DNA from: CAZKAP01 sp964552195
GTDB lineage: Bacteria > Bacteroidota > Bacteroidia > Flavobacteriales > Flavobacteriaceae
DNA: 64,000 nucleotides
NCBI GenBank assembly: GCA_964552195.1
Contig: CAZKFM010000003.1
Location: 62,001-126,000 of the forward strand
Reading direction: 5' to 3'
Made by a program: the position numbers and the translations under genes. Shown here in pieces: positions 24,812 to 33,533 of the stretch (position 1 is the stretch's first letter; every line of letters begins with the position of its first letter). Below the pieces are notes generated by a model. It was given only the letters and a program-made list of their open reading frames with translations. It did no database searches and was not told the DNA's origin.

Positions 24812-27217
24812 TTAATTTCTTAGTGGTTTACCCGTTTTTATCATGTGTTGCAGGCGCTCCAGGGTCTTGCGTTCCCCGCATAGAGAGAGGAAGGCCTCTC
24901 TTTCGAGGTCGAGCAAGTAGTCTTCGCTGACATAACTCGCCTCGGACAGGTCTCCTCCAGCCATCACGTAGGCTAGTTTATTGGCCATTTTTTTGTCATA
25001 GGCGCTGATGTAATTTCCGGCCTCCATGGAATCGGTACCGACCAGGAACATGCCCAGGGCCTGTTTCCCCAGTACTTTGACGTCTTTTCTTCGGATCGGC
25101 TGGGTATATCCGCTGCGGGCTAACAGCAGCGCCTGATCCCTGGCCGTTGCAATCTGACGGTCCCGGTTCACTACCACCACGTCTTTGCCCTTCTGGAGTA
25201 TACCCGTGTCGTAGGCTTCGTAAGCGCTGGTGGATACTTTGGCCATGCCTATGGTCAGAAAGTATTCCTGCAATACATTGAGCTCCACGTCGTTTTTCCT
25301 GAAGGAATCCGAGGCGCGCAGGGCCATCTCTTTGGTGCCACCCCCACCGGGTATGACACCCACTCCAAACTCTACAAGTCCTATGTAGCTTTCCGCCGCA
25401 GCCACCACCCTGTCGGCATGCATGCTGAGCTCGCAACCGCCTCCCAGAGTCATTCCGTGAGGGGCTGCCACTACGGGGATAGCCGAATACCTCAGGCGCA
25501 TCATGGTCTGCTGAAAGGCATTGATGGCGGCTGACAATTCATCGTATTCCTGTTCGACGGCCATCATGAAAATCATACCGATGTTGGCTCCAACGGAAAA
25601 GTTGGCACCCTGGTTGCCCACCACCAGGCCTTCGTATTCTTTTTCGGCCAGATCGATGGCCTTGTTAAGGCCGCTAATTACATCGCCTCCGAGTGTATTC
25701 ATCTTAGTCCGGAATTCGGCGTTCAGAATTCCGTCTCCCAGGTGGGTAACGGTTAATCCTTTGTTCTCGAATACCGTATTCTGCTCCCGTATGTTATCCA
25801 GTATGATAAAGGCGTCCTGTCCGGGCACTTTCATGTATCCCTTGTGTTCCGGCAGGTAGCTTAGGGTTCTGCCTTCCTCTATTTTATAAAAGGAAGTATG
25901 GCCCGCATCGGCCATTTCCCGTATCCAGGTAGCAGCCTCCAATCCTTCGCCTGCTATGAGTTCCAATCCCTTCTCGAGCCCTATGGCATCCCAGATTTCG
26001 AATGGGCCGTGCTGCCAGCCGAATCCGGCCTTCATGGCATCGTCTATTTTGTGGGGAGCATCCGTTATCTCGGGTATTCTGTGTGTAACGTAGGCAAACA
26101 GGGCGCCGAAGGTCTTGCGGTAGAATTCACCGGCCTTGTCCGAACCCTCAATTAATATGGGGAAACGGTCTTCGACCCGGTCGATTTCCTTGGTCTTTTC
26201 CAGGGTGTCGAACCTGGCCTTCTTTTTGGCCCGGTATTCCAGGGTGTTCAGGTCCAGCGACAGAATTTCGCTCTTACCGCTTTCGTCCTTGACTTTTTTG
26301 TAGAAACCCTGCCCGGTTTTGCTTCCCAGCCACTTATTGTCCGACATGGTCTGTATAAAATCGGGCAGTTCGAACAGTGCTTGCTGCTCGTCGTTCGGAC
26401 AGTGTTCCCGAATCCCGTTGGCCACATGAACCAGCGTGTCCAGTCCGACCACATCCACCGTTCGGAAGGTAGCCGATTTGGGTCTTCCGATCACCGGTCC
26501 GGTCAGTTTATCCACTTCCTCTACGGTCAGCTCCATGGGTCTGACTGCGTGAAACAGGCTCTGTATGCTGAAAATTCCTATGCGATTACCGATGAAGGCA
26601 GGCGTGTCCTTGGCAATGACGGTTGTCTTTCCGAGGAATTGCTCTCCGTATCCGGCCAGGAAGTCCAGCACCTCCTGAGAAGTCTTGGGCCCGGGGATTA
26701 CCTCGAAAAGCTTGAGATAACGGGCGGGATTAAAGAAGTGAGTACCACAGAAGTGCTGCTGAAAGTCTTCGGACCTTCCTTCGCTCATCATCTGAATGGG
26801 TATTCCGGAGGTATTGGAACTGATCAGGGTACCAGGTCTGCGGTGGGCATCGAGCTTTTCGAATACCTGCTGCTTGATGTCCAGCCGTTCCACGACTACT
26901 TCGATAATCCAGTCGGCCTCGGAAACCCGGGAGATATCATCCTCCAGGTTGCCCGTTTCTATTCGGTTGGCAAAGGAGGCATGATAAAGGGGTGCGGGCC
27001 TGGACTTGATCGCCTTAGCCAGGGATTCATCGACTATTCGATTCCGCACGCGTTTGTCGTCCAGACTCAGGTTTTTCTTTTTCTCGGCTTCGTTGAGCTC
27101 GCGCGGAACGATGTCCAGCAGGAGGACCTGTGCGCCGATATTGGCAAAATGGCATGCGATGCCACTTCCCATTATACCGGAACCCACAACGGCTACTTTT
27201 CTAATTCGTCGTTTCAT
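24812..27217 (-). CDS. fadN: FadN-type 3-hydroxyacyl-CoA dehydrogenase/enoyl-CoA hydratase
   Basis: An 801-residue beta-oxidation enzyme. The order is dehydrogenase first: NAD-binding VVGSGIMGSGIACHFAN at 10-26 and FCGTHFFNPARYLKLFEVI near 160, then a crotonase-fold hydratase domain (GANFSVGAN, MTLGGGCELSMHADRVV, GVGVIPGGGG) from about 490. This order is that of Bacillus subtilis FadN and the reverse of Escherichia coli FadB. It would catalyse hydration of enoyl-CoA and NAD-dependent oxidation of 3-hydroxyacyl-CoA. Gene order fadN-fadA-fadE is the same as in Bacillus. It follows the MarR gene after ten bases. Confidence 0.92.
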   Translation of the reverse strand: MKRRIRKVAVVGSGIMGSGIACHFANIGAQVLLLDIVPRELNEAEKKKNLSLDDKRVRNRIVDESLAKAIKSRPAPLYHASFANRIETGNLEDDISRVSEADWIIEVVVERLDIKQQVFEKLDAHRRPGTLISSNTSGIPIQMMSEGRSEDFQQHFCGTHFFNPARYLKLFEVIPGPKTSQEVLDFLAGYGEQFLGKTTVIAKDTPAFIGNRIGIFSIQSLFHAVRPMELTVEEVDKLTGPVIGRPKSATFRTVDVVGLDTLVHVANGIREHCPNDEQQALFELPDFIQTMSDNKWLGSKTGQGFYKKVKDESGKSEILSLDLNTLEYRAKKKARFDTLEKTKEIDRVEDRFPILIEGSDKAGEFYRKTFGALFAYVTHRIPEITDAPHKIDDAMKAGFGWQHGPFEIWDAIGLEKGLELIAGEGLEAATWIREMADAGHTSFYKIEEGRTLSYLPEHKGYMKVPGQDAFIILDNIREQNTVFENKGLTVTHLGDGILNAEFRTKMNTLGGDVISGLNKAIDLAEKEYEGLVVGNQGANFSVGANIGMIFMMAVEQEYDELSAAINAFQQTMMRLRYSAIPVVAAPHGMTLGGGCELSMHADRVVAAAESYIGLVEFGVGVIPGGGGTKEMALRASDSFRKNDVELNVLQEYFLTIGMAKVSTSAYEAYDTGILQKGKDVVVVNRDRQIATARDQALLLARSGYTQPIRRKDVKVLGKQALGMFLVGTDSMEAGNYISAYDKKMANKLAYVMAGGDLSEASYVSEDYLLDLEREAFLSLCGERKTLERLQHMIKTGKPLRN

Positions 27218-27227
27218 GGACCTTGTT

Positions 27228-27698
27228 TCAGGAATTTTTTCTGGTTTGTGGTATGCTTTGGTTGAAGATTTTTTTCTCGCCTATGAGCTGGTTGATCACG
27301 GCTATGGTGCGGAAGAACCCCTTGAGGTCTTCCTCAGAGCTGTGTTCGCGCACCACGGTGTTAAACTGCAGCACGACCTGCTTGGAGGCTTCCCTCCGAT
27401 CGAAACCCAGGGGAGTCAGGAAGATCAGCACCCCCCTGCCGTCTTCAGGATTGGGCTTTCGACAAATGTACCCTCGTTCTTCCATGACTTTAAGAATCCT
27501 GGAGAGGCTGGTGGCTTCCATACCCATCTTGGGGCCGAGTGAGGTACTTGGGATGCCTTTTTTGGGATCTATGCTCAACAGACTGAATCCTATGGCCATG
27601 GTCAGGTCGTGTTGCTTGGCCTCCTCATTGTAAAGGCGTGCAACGGCCTGCCAGGTAGCCCGAAGCGCATAATCTATAGTTGTATACTTGACATCCAC
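27228..27698 (-). CDS. MarR family transcriptional regulator of the fad operon
   Basis: A 156-residue MarR-type winged-helix dimer. The recognition region is STSLGPKMGMEATSLSRILKV and the wing is YICRKPNPEDGRGVLIFLTPLG. It leads the fad operon and is therefore its likely regulator, perhaps sensing acyl-CoA; that is inference. The start must be GTG at 27696-27698: an in-frame TGA lies two codons upstream and no ATG precedes the conserved region. A -7-like element lies only four bases ahead, so the mRNA may be leaderless. Two palindromes cover the start and the region upstream, fitting autoregulation. Confidence 0.88.
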   Translation of the reverse strand: MDVKYTTIDYALRATWQAVARLYNEEAKQHDLTMAIGFSLLSIDPKKGIPSTSLGPKMGMEATSLSRILKVMEERGYICRKPNPEDGRGVLIFLTPLGFDRREASKQVVLQFNTVVREHSSEEDLKGFFRTIAVINQLIGEKKIFNQSIPQTRKNS

Positions 27699-27713
27699 AA
27701 GTCAAATATACAA
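27680..27713 (-). promoter_or_regulatory. Inverted-repeat operator spanning the marR start and -7 element
   Basis: TTGTATACTTGAC and GTCAAATATACAA are 13-base arms with one mismatch around an 8-base spacer that contains the GTG start codon. The right arm holds TATATTTG (minus strand, 27710-27703), an exact flavobacterial -7 element. A repressor bound here would block initiation. The binding protein is inferred to be the MarR product. Confidence 0.6.
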
Positions 27714-27717
27714 AAAA

Positions 27718-27735
27718 TATTATGCATGCATAATA
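27718..27735. promoter_or_regulatory. Perfect 18-bp palindrome upstream of marR-fad
   Basis: TATTATGCATGCATAATA is a perfect palindrome centred 28 bases before the marR start. It occupies the place where a -33 element would be expected, and none is present. Size and symmetry suit a dimeric winged-helix regulator such as MarR. Confidence 0.55.
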
Positions 27736-27837
27736 AAAAAGTGGTCATGAATTCACGGCAATAGGGTAGCAGTGCTAACCCCTGGGCTGCATGAATCTTC
27801 GTGCACTGTTCACGGAGGATGGCGGAATCCGGACGTT

Positions 27838-29610
27838 TTAGTGGCCGTAAATATCGTTGTACAGGTGCATGTACATCTGTTTCACGATGCGCCGCCGGAG
27901 TTTCATGGTCGGTGTAAGATGTCCGGCCTCTACACTCCAGACCTCTGGCGTCAGTCTGAATTTTTTCACCTTTTCCCACTTCGCGAATTGCCCATTGGCC
28001 AGGTCCACCTCTTCCTGTATGCGTTTGAGCACCCTGAGGTCATTGACCAGCTCTTCGTTGGTGCCGAGTTCGAAATGGTGGGCTTTTGCCCATTCCCGAA
28101 CGTGTTCGAAGGCGGGTTGTATGATGGCTGCCGGCATTTTTTCTCCCTCACCAACGACCATGATCTGTTCGATGAAAAGAGACTCCTTAAATCGATTCTC
28201 AAGAACTTGGGGAGCGACGTATTTGCCTCCGGAGGTCTTGAACATTTCCTTTTTCCGATCGGTGATTTTGAGGAAACCGTCCTGGTCGATTTCGCCTATA
28301 TCCCCGGTATGAAAATACCCATCGACGATTACCTGTGCGGTCAGTTCCGGGTTCTTGTAATATCCCTGCATGATCTGAGGCCCCTTGACCAGGATTTCTC
28401 CATCCTCTGCAATTTTTACCTCAGTGTATTCTATGGGTTTTCCAACCGTCCCGATGCGAAAGTTACCATTGCGCATGTCATTAACTGACACCACCGGTGA
28501 TGTCTCCGTTAGTCCATAGCCTTCCATGACCCCAAATTCGGCGGCATTGAATATTCGTGCCAGTCGAGGCTGCAATGCGGCACTACCGGAGGCTATAATA
28601 CCCAGGTTACCACCCACACCCTCTTTCCACTTACTGAATATGAGCTTACGCGCCCATTTGAGTTTCTGTTCGTACAGCCAGCCATTTTTACCATAGGGCT
28701 CGTATTTAAGGCCGACATCAACGGCCCAGAAGAACAATTTCTTCTTAATGCCGCTAAGTTCATAACCCCTGGCAATTATCTTGTCGTAGATCTTCTCGAG
28801 CAGACGGGGAACCGCTGTCATTATATGGGGCCTGACTTCCTTGAGGTTCTCGCTAATCGTTTCAAGGGATTCAGCATAATAAATCGATACGCCTCTGAAC
28901 TGGTAGAGGTAAATCAGCATGCGCTCGTACACATGACAGAGCGGCAGGAAACTCAGCGCCTTAACATTGCCATCTTCTATGGGCAGCCTTTTGGTGCTTC
29001 CCATCACGTTGCTCACCAAGTTATCATGTGAGAGCATAACTCCTTTGGGGACTCCGGTGGTTCCTGAGGTATATATGATGGTAGCCAGATCCCCGGGATC
29101 TACCTGGTCCTTTAGCGCATCGACTTCGGGTTGGCGGGATTCGCCTCTTCCCAACTCCAGGACTTCCGTCCAGTGTGCGCAATTAACGAGTTCGTTAAAC
29201 GAATACACTTCACGGACGGTATTTAATTTTCCGCTTATGGCCAGGATCTTATCAAGTACTTCTTTGTCGGATACGAAACAGTATTTGGCTTCGCTATGGT
29301 TCAGTATGTATTCGTAATCTTCGCTGGAAATGGTCGGGTAAATGGGCACGTTCTGAGCGCCTATTTGAAGGACGCCTATGTCTACGATATTCCATTCTGT
29401 TCTGTTATTGGTCGAGATGACCGCAATTTTGTCGTCTTTTCCTATACCGAGCTCCAGAAGCCCACGGCTAAACTGGTTGGCCTTAGTAACGTATTCGGCC
29501 GAGGAAATGTGTTCCCATCTGCCGTTGTACTTGGTAGCAAAGGCTACGTCCAGATTAAAGGTCTTAAGCTGGTACTCGGGGAAATCGAAGAGGCGTTTGA
29601 GCGTGTCCAT
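27838..29610 (-). CDS. Long-chain fatty acid-CoA ligase (AMP-binding)
   Basis: A 590-residue member of the adenylate-forming family that activates fatty acids to acyl-CoA with ATP. Motifs: the P-loop-like TIIYTSGTTGVPKGVML near 185, GYGLTETSPVVSVND, GYFHTGDIGEIDQDGFLKITDRKKEM and the C-terminal lysine region TSGGKYVAPQVLENRFK. Length and the long insertion place it with the FadD15/AMP-dependent long-chain synthetases rather than Escherichia coli FadD. It precedes marR-fadN-fadA-fadE on the same strand with a 140-base gap containing the operator palindromes, so it is probably a separate transcript feeding the beta-oxidation operon. A short perfect palindrome lies right before its start codon. 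Confidence 0.93.
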   Translation of the reverse strand: MDTLKRLFDFPEYQLKTFNLDVAFATKYNGRWEHISSAEYVTKANQFSRGLLELGIGKDDKIAVISTNNRTEWNIVDIGVLQIGAQNVPIYPTISSEDYEYILNHSEAKYCFVSDKEVLDKILAISGKLNTVREVYSFNELVNCAHWTEVLELGRGESRQPEVDALKDQVDPGDLATIIYTSGTTGVPKGVMLSHDNLVSNVMGSTKRLPIEDGNVKALSFLPLCHVYERMLIYLYQFRGVSIYYAESLETISENLKEVRPHIMTAVPRLLEKIYDKIIARGYELSGIKKKLFFWAVDVGLKYEPYGKNGWLYEQKLKWARKLIFSKWKEGVGGNLGIIASGSAALQPRLARIFNAAEFGVMEGYGLTETSPVVSVNDMRNGNFRIGTVGKPIEYTEVKIAEDGEILVKGPQIMQGYYKNPELTAQVIVDGYFHTGDIGEIDQDGFLKITDRKKEMFKTSGGKYVAPQVLENRFKESLFIEQIMVVGEGEKMPAAIIQPAFEHVREWAKAHHFELGTNEELVNDLRVLKRIQEEVDLANGQFAKWEKVKKFRLTPEVWSVEAGHLTPTMKLRRRIVKQMYMHLYNDIYGH

Positions 29611-29613
29611 TTT

Positions 29614-29629
29614 AAGTTTATGTAAACTT
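29614..29629. promoter_or_regulatory. Palindrome directly upstream of the acyl-CoA ligase start
   Basis: AAGTTTA and TAAACTT are perfect 7-base arms around a 2-base spacer, three bases before the ATG. It differs from the marR palindromes, so a different regulator is implied if it is an operator. Functional assignment is inference. Confidence 0.35.
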
Positions 29630-29786
29630 TTTGCAAAATAAGCTATTGCGGGTATAAATTAAAATAAACCCGTTTACTCTCCTAAATATTGAAGACTGCT
29701 CAAAATTACCGGGCTACCAATGGGCAGAATTTACCAGATTCTCAAAGCGTTATGCTTTTGCGGTCATTCCAGTGCCTGATGGTTGA

Positions 29787-32700
29787 TTATGCATTTTTCT
29801 CCAGCCAGCGGTAGGCATTCCGGAAGGCTTCGATCCAGGGGCTGAATTCCTCCTTTCGGTCTTCGGGATAATACGCCCAGTTCCAGGCAAACAGGGATCG
29901 TTCCATGTGAGGCATGGAGACCAGATGGCGACCGCTGGCATCGCAGAGCATGGCGGCATCGTAATCGCTTCCATTGGGGTTTCCGGGATAGGCACTGTAG
30001 GAATACGTGCCAGAAATTGCGTACTGCTTCTTGTTTTCCGGCAGTACGAATCGACCTTCACCGTGCGATATCCAAACGCCGAGACGGGATCCCTCCAGTC
30101 CGCTAAGCATGATGGAAGGGCTCTGATGTATGTCGACTGTAACGAAACTGCATTCGTGCTTATCAGAGCGATTGTACGTCATTTTCCCATGAGTCTCGTG
30201 TTCGGGGTAAATAAGTTCCAGTTCCATGAAAAGTTGGCAACCATTGCAAATTCCGAGCGACATGGTGTTCTCTCGATTAAAAAAATGTGTCAGTGCCTCT
30301 TTCGCGGCGGGGTTGTACTTAAAGACCCCGGCCCAGCCTTTTGCGCTGCCCAGAACATCGGAATTGGAGAATCCTCCCACGGCACCGATGAAGTGGATAT
30401 CACTAAGGTCTTCCCGTCCGCTGACCAGGTCGGTCATGTGCACGTCACGTACCTCAAATCCCGCCTGGTACAGTGCGTTTGCCATTTCCCGTTCTGAATT
30501 GCTTCCTTTTTCCCGGATAATAGCTGCCCTGATGGTGGTCTTGGGACGATCGGCTGCTCCACCTTCAAAACCGGAAGGGAAGCGGTACTCCAGCGGCTGA
30601 ACCTTGTAGTTATCAAATCTATGCCTGGCCAGGTTGCCCGAAGTCTGTCGGCTATCCAGCAGAAAGGAACTCCTGTACCAGATATCCCGGTATGCATGGA
30701 TCTCGAACTCGTAGCTCTTCTGGTGATGGGTCAGCGAGAGTGTACCAGACGAATTCGCCTTGCCCAGGGTGTAAAACGTAAAGCCTTCTGCTTTTAGTCG
30801 ATCGCGTACTCCTTGGTCCCTTAACTGGAGGACTAAGGCAGGGCTTTCCGAGAACAGCAGCCTGCAGCTATCGGGTTCCCCTAGTGATGTGAGATCGACC
30901 TCCATACCCAAATCAAGGGTTGGGAAGCACAATTCAAGCAGGGTGGTCAAAAGTCCGCCTGACCCCACATCGTGCCCACTGAGAACCGAACCTTCCCGTA
31001 TGAGTTCCTGGACTCGCCGGAATCGGTCCGCAACCGCTTTGGCCGCTGCCGTTGGGGGAACCCGCTCACCGAGTTGATTCAGAACCTGGGCGAAGGAGGA
31101 CCCTCCGAGTTCGAATTCCATAGTGCCGAAGGGAATGTAGATCAACGGCCCTTCCGAACTTCTAAGGACGGGCTCAACCACCGATCGAATGTCCGAACAT
31201 GCACCGGCCGCGGATATCACTACGGTGCCTGGACTCAAAACCTCCTGATCCGGATAGCGTTGTTTCATGGACAGAGAATCCTTGCCGGTGGGTATGTTGA
31301 CGCCCAGTTCTATGGCATATGCAGACAGGGCCCGAACCGCGCTGTAGAGACGGGCATCTTCTCCGGGATTCTTGCAGGGCCACATCCAGTTGGCTGAGAA
31401 GGAAACGGTTTCCAATCCACTGTCCAAAGGGGCAAATACCAGGTTGGTCAGTGCTTCCACGGCACTAAGACGGCTACCTTCCTCGGGATCGAGCAGGGCT
31501 GCTACGGGTGCATGCCCTATGCTGTTGGCGATACCTTCCTTTCCTTTATAGTCCAGGGCTACCACTCCACAATTGTTCAGGGGAAGTTGCAGTGGGCCAG
31601 CGGTCTGCTGTACAGCTACCTTACCTCCTACACAGCGGTCGACCTTATTGGTTAGCCAGTCCTTACAGGCTACCGCCTCCAGTTGAAGCAATTGCTCCAG
31701 ATAGGAGGCCACTTTCTCCATGTCGTACGATAGCGGCTCGGCAACGCTACCAGGATTTACATCAGTCATGAGCGTACGTGGAGAACTCCCGAAAAAATCG
31801 CTGAGAGGAAGGCTGATGGGATCCTGGGTTTCTCCTGAACTTTTGAAACACAAATGCTGATCTCCAGTTACCTTCCCAACCTCGAATACGGGGGCCCTTT
31901 CCCGATCGGCCACACGTCTGAGGTAATTCAGGTGGTCTTCAGAAACGATTAGCCCCATTCGTTCCTGGGATTCGTTACCGATAAGCTCTTTCTGCGACAG
32001 GGTGGGATCACCCAGGGGCAGTTTGTCCACATGTACAAGCCCTCCGGTTTCTTCCACCAGTTCTGACAGGCAATTCAGGTGACCCCCGGCACCGTGGTCG
32101 TGTATGGACACTATGGGATTGTTGTCGGATTCCACCATGCCGCGTATGGCATTGGCTACCCGTTTCTGCATTTCTGGATTGGAACGCTGCACGGCATTGA
32201 GTTCGATCTGGCTGCCAAATGCCCCCGTATCCTCACTGGATACGGCGGCACCCCCCATTCCAATACGGTAGTTATCGCCACCCATGACCAGTATGGCATC
32301 TCCTGTTTGCGGGACCTCTTTTTCCGCATCTTCCCGTCGACCAAAACCGACTCCTCCTGCGAGCATGACCACCTTGTCGAAGCCCAGGACGCGGCCCTTA
32401 CCGGTCTGGTGTTCGAAAGTGAGCAGGGAACCATTAATCAGGGGTTGTCCGTATTTATTTCCGAAGTCCGAGGCCCCGTTGGAGGCCTTGATTAAAATAT
32501 CCGCAGGAGTCTGGTAGAGCCACTTTCGCTCGGGCGTGGTTTGTTCCCAGGGACGGTTTTTTTCCAGACGAGGGTAGGCCGTCATATAAATGGCTGTACC
32601 GGACAGGGGCTGGGAGCCCCGACCACCGGCTAGTCGATCCCTGATTTCACCTCCTGTACCGGTCGCTGCCCCGTTGAAGGGCTCAACGGTGGTGGGGAAG

Positions 32701-33449
32701 TTATGCGTTTCTGCTTTGAGCGAAAGCACGGCTTCGATCTCCTTTTCCCTATAAGTGGAAGGAAGGTCGGGTCGTTCGGGTGCGAATTGTACGATTTTGG
32801 GCCCTTTGAAAAAAGCCACATTATCTTTATAGGCCGAGATCACCCGGTTGGGATTCTCTCTGGTCGTTTTTTTGATGAGCTGAAAGAGGGAGTGTTCCAT
32901 GTCCTCTCCGTCGATCACAAAAGTTCCGTTGAAGATCTTATGCCGGCAGTGCTCCGAATTTACCTGGCTGAATCCAAATACCTCCGAATCGGTAAGCAGG
33001 CGACCCTGACGCCGGGAGACATCATTCAAAAATTCCACTTCTTCCTCACTCAGGGCCAGTCCCTCCCTACTATTATATTCCGCTATGTTCTCGATGTATT
33101 TAACAGGCTCAGGTATGGTGTCAAGGCGGAAGACCTCCTGATCCAGGACAAAGTATTCCTGGTGCAGCATGGGATCGAGACCGGCGTTGGACGCTCCCTT
33201 TTTTTCGAATGCCTCTATGCGTACGATCCCATCGATGCCCATGTTGCGGGTAATTTCAGTCGCATTGGTACTCCATGGGGTAATCATGCTTTTCCGAGGG
33301 CCTTTGAAGGGACCGACAATGGGACTCTCTTCAATTAAAGGAACCTGGCCGAAGAGCCATTGGAGCATACCGGTGTGCTCTTGTCCGAGTTCATGGTGGC
33401 TATCGACGGCGTATACCTTGCCTTCCGGATCTCCGAAAAAGTATATCAT
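29787..33449 (-). CDS. purL: Phosphoribosylformylglycinamidine synthase (large, single-chain)
   Basis: A 1220-residue FGAM synthase catalysing the ATP- and glutamine-dependent fourth step of purine synthesis. All domains are present: N-terminal region, FGAR amidotransferase linker, two AIR-synthase-like ATP-binding halves (for example KAETHNFPTTVEPFNGAATG near 240 and VSIHDHGAGGHLNC) and the C-terminal class I glutaminase with nucleophile Cys in LGICNGCQLFMELE plus a later His-Glu pair region. This is the proteobacterial/eukaryotic long form, not the three-gene PurS-PurQ-PurL system. It is followed by 176 bases without another gene, holding the control region of the acyl-CoA ligase; no obvious terminator was found there. 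Confidence 0.96.
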   Translation of the reverse strand: MIYFFGDPEGKVYAVDSHHELGQEHTGMLQWLFGQVPLIEESPIVGPFKGPRKSMITPWSTNATEITRNMGIDGIVRIEAFEKKGASNAGLDPMLHQEYFVLDQEVFRLDTIPEPVKYIENIAEYNSREGLALSEEEVEFLNDVSRRQGRLLTDSEVFGFSQVNSEHCRHKIFNGTFVIDGEDMEHSLFQLIKKTTRENPNRVISAYKDNVAFFKGPKIVQFAPERPDLPSTYREKEIEAVLSLKAETHNFPTTVEPFNGAATGTGGEIRDRLAGGRGSQPLSGTAIYMTAYPRLEKNRPWEQTTPERKWLYQTPADILIKASNGASDFGNKYGQPLINGSLLTFEHQTGKGRVLGFDKVVMLAGGVGFGRREDAEKEVPQTGDAILVMGGDNYRIGMGGAAVSSEDTGAFGSQIELNAVQRSNPEMQKRVANAIRGMVESDNNPIVSIHDHGAGGHLNCLSELVEETGGLVHVDKLPLGDPTLSQKELIGNESQERMGLIVSEDHLNYLRRVADRERAPVFEVGKVTGDQHLCFKSSGETQDPISLPLSDFFGSSPRTLMTDVNPGSVAEPLSYDMEKVASYLEQLLQLEAVACKDWLTNKVDRCVGGKVAVQQTAGPLQLPLNNCGVVALDYKGKEGIANSIGHAPVAALLDPEEGSRLSAVEALTNLVFAPLDSGLETVSFSANWMWPCKNPGEDARLYSAVRALSAYAIELGVNIPTGKDSLSMKQRYPDQEVLSPGTVVISAAGACSDIRSVVEPVLRSSEGPLIYIPFGTMEFELGGSSFAQVLNQLGERVPPTAAAKAVADRFRRVQELIREGSVLSGHDVGSGGLLTTLLELCFPTLDLGMEVDLTSLGEPDSCRLLFSESPALVLQLRDQGVRDRLKAEGFTFYTLGKANSSGTLSLTHHQKSYEFEIHAYRDIWYRSSFLLDSRQTSGNLARHRFDNYKVQPLEYRFPSGFEGGAADRPKTTIRAAIIREKGSNSEREMANALYQAGFEVRDVHMTDLVSGREDLSDIHFIGAVGGFSNSDVLGSAKGWAGVFKYNPAAKEALTHFFNRENTMSLGICNGCQLFMELELIYPEHETHGKMTYNRSDKHECSFVTVDIHQSPSIMLSGLEGSRLGVWISHGEGRFVLPENKKQYAISGTYSYSAYPGNPNGSDYDAAMLCDASGRHLVSMPHMERSLFAWNWAYYPEDRKEEFSPWIEAFRNAYRWLEKNA

Positions 33450-33533
33450 AAGGGGAAGATGATCAGAATAGGCCGTAAAATTAAACTATCTATCCCGATC
33501 GGCCGGTTTTCATTTCTGCACATTAGCACTGCA

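Noticed and set aside
26381..27265. 294-codon plus-strand frame opposite fadN
   Set aside because: Shadow of the fadN dehydrogenase domain; no start signal and no family similarity.
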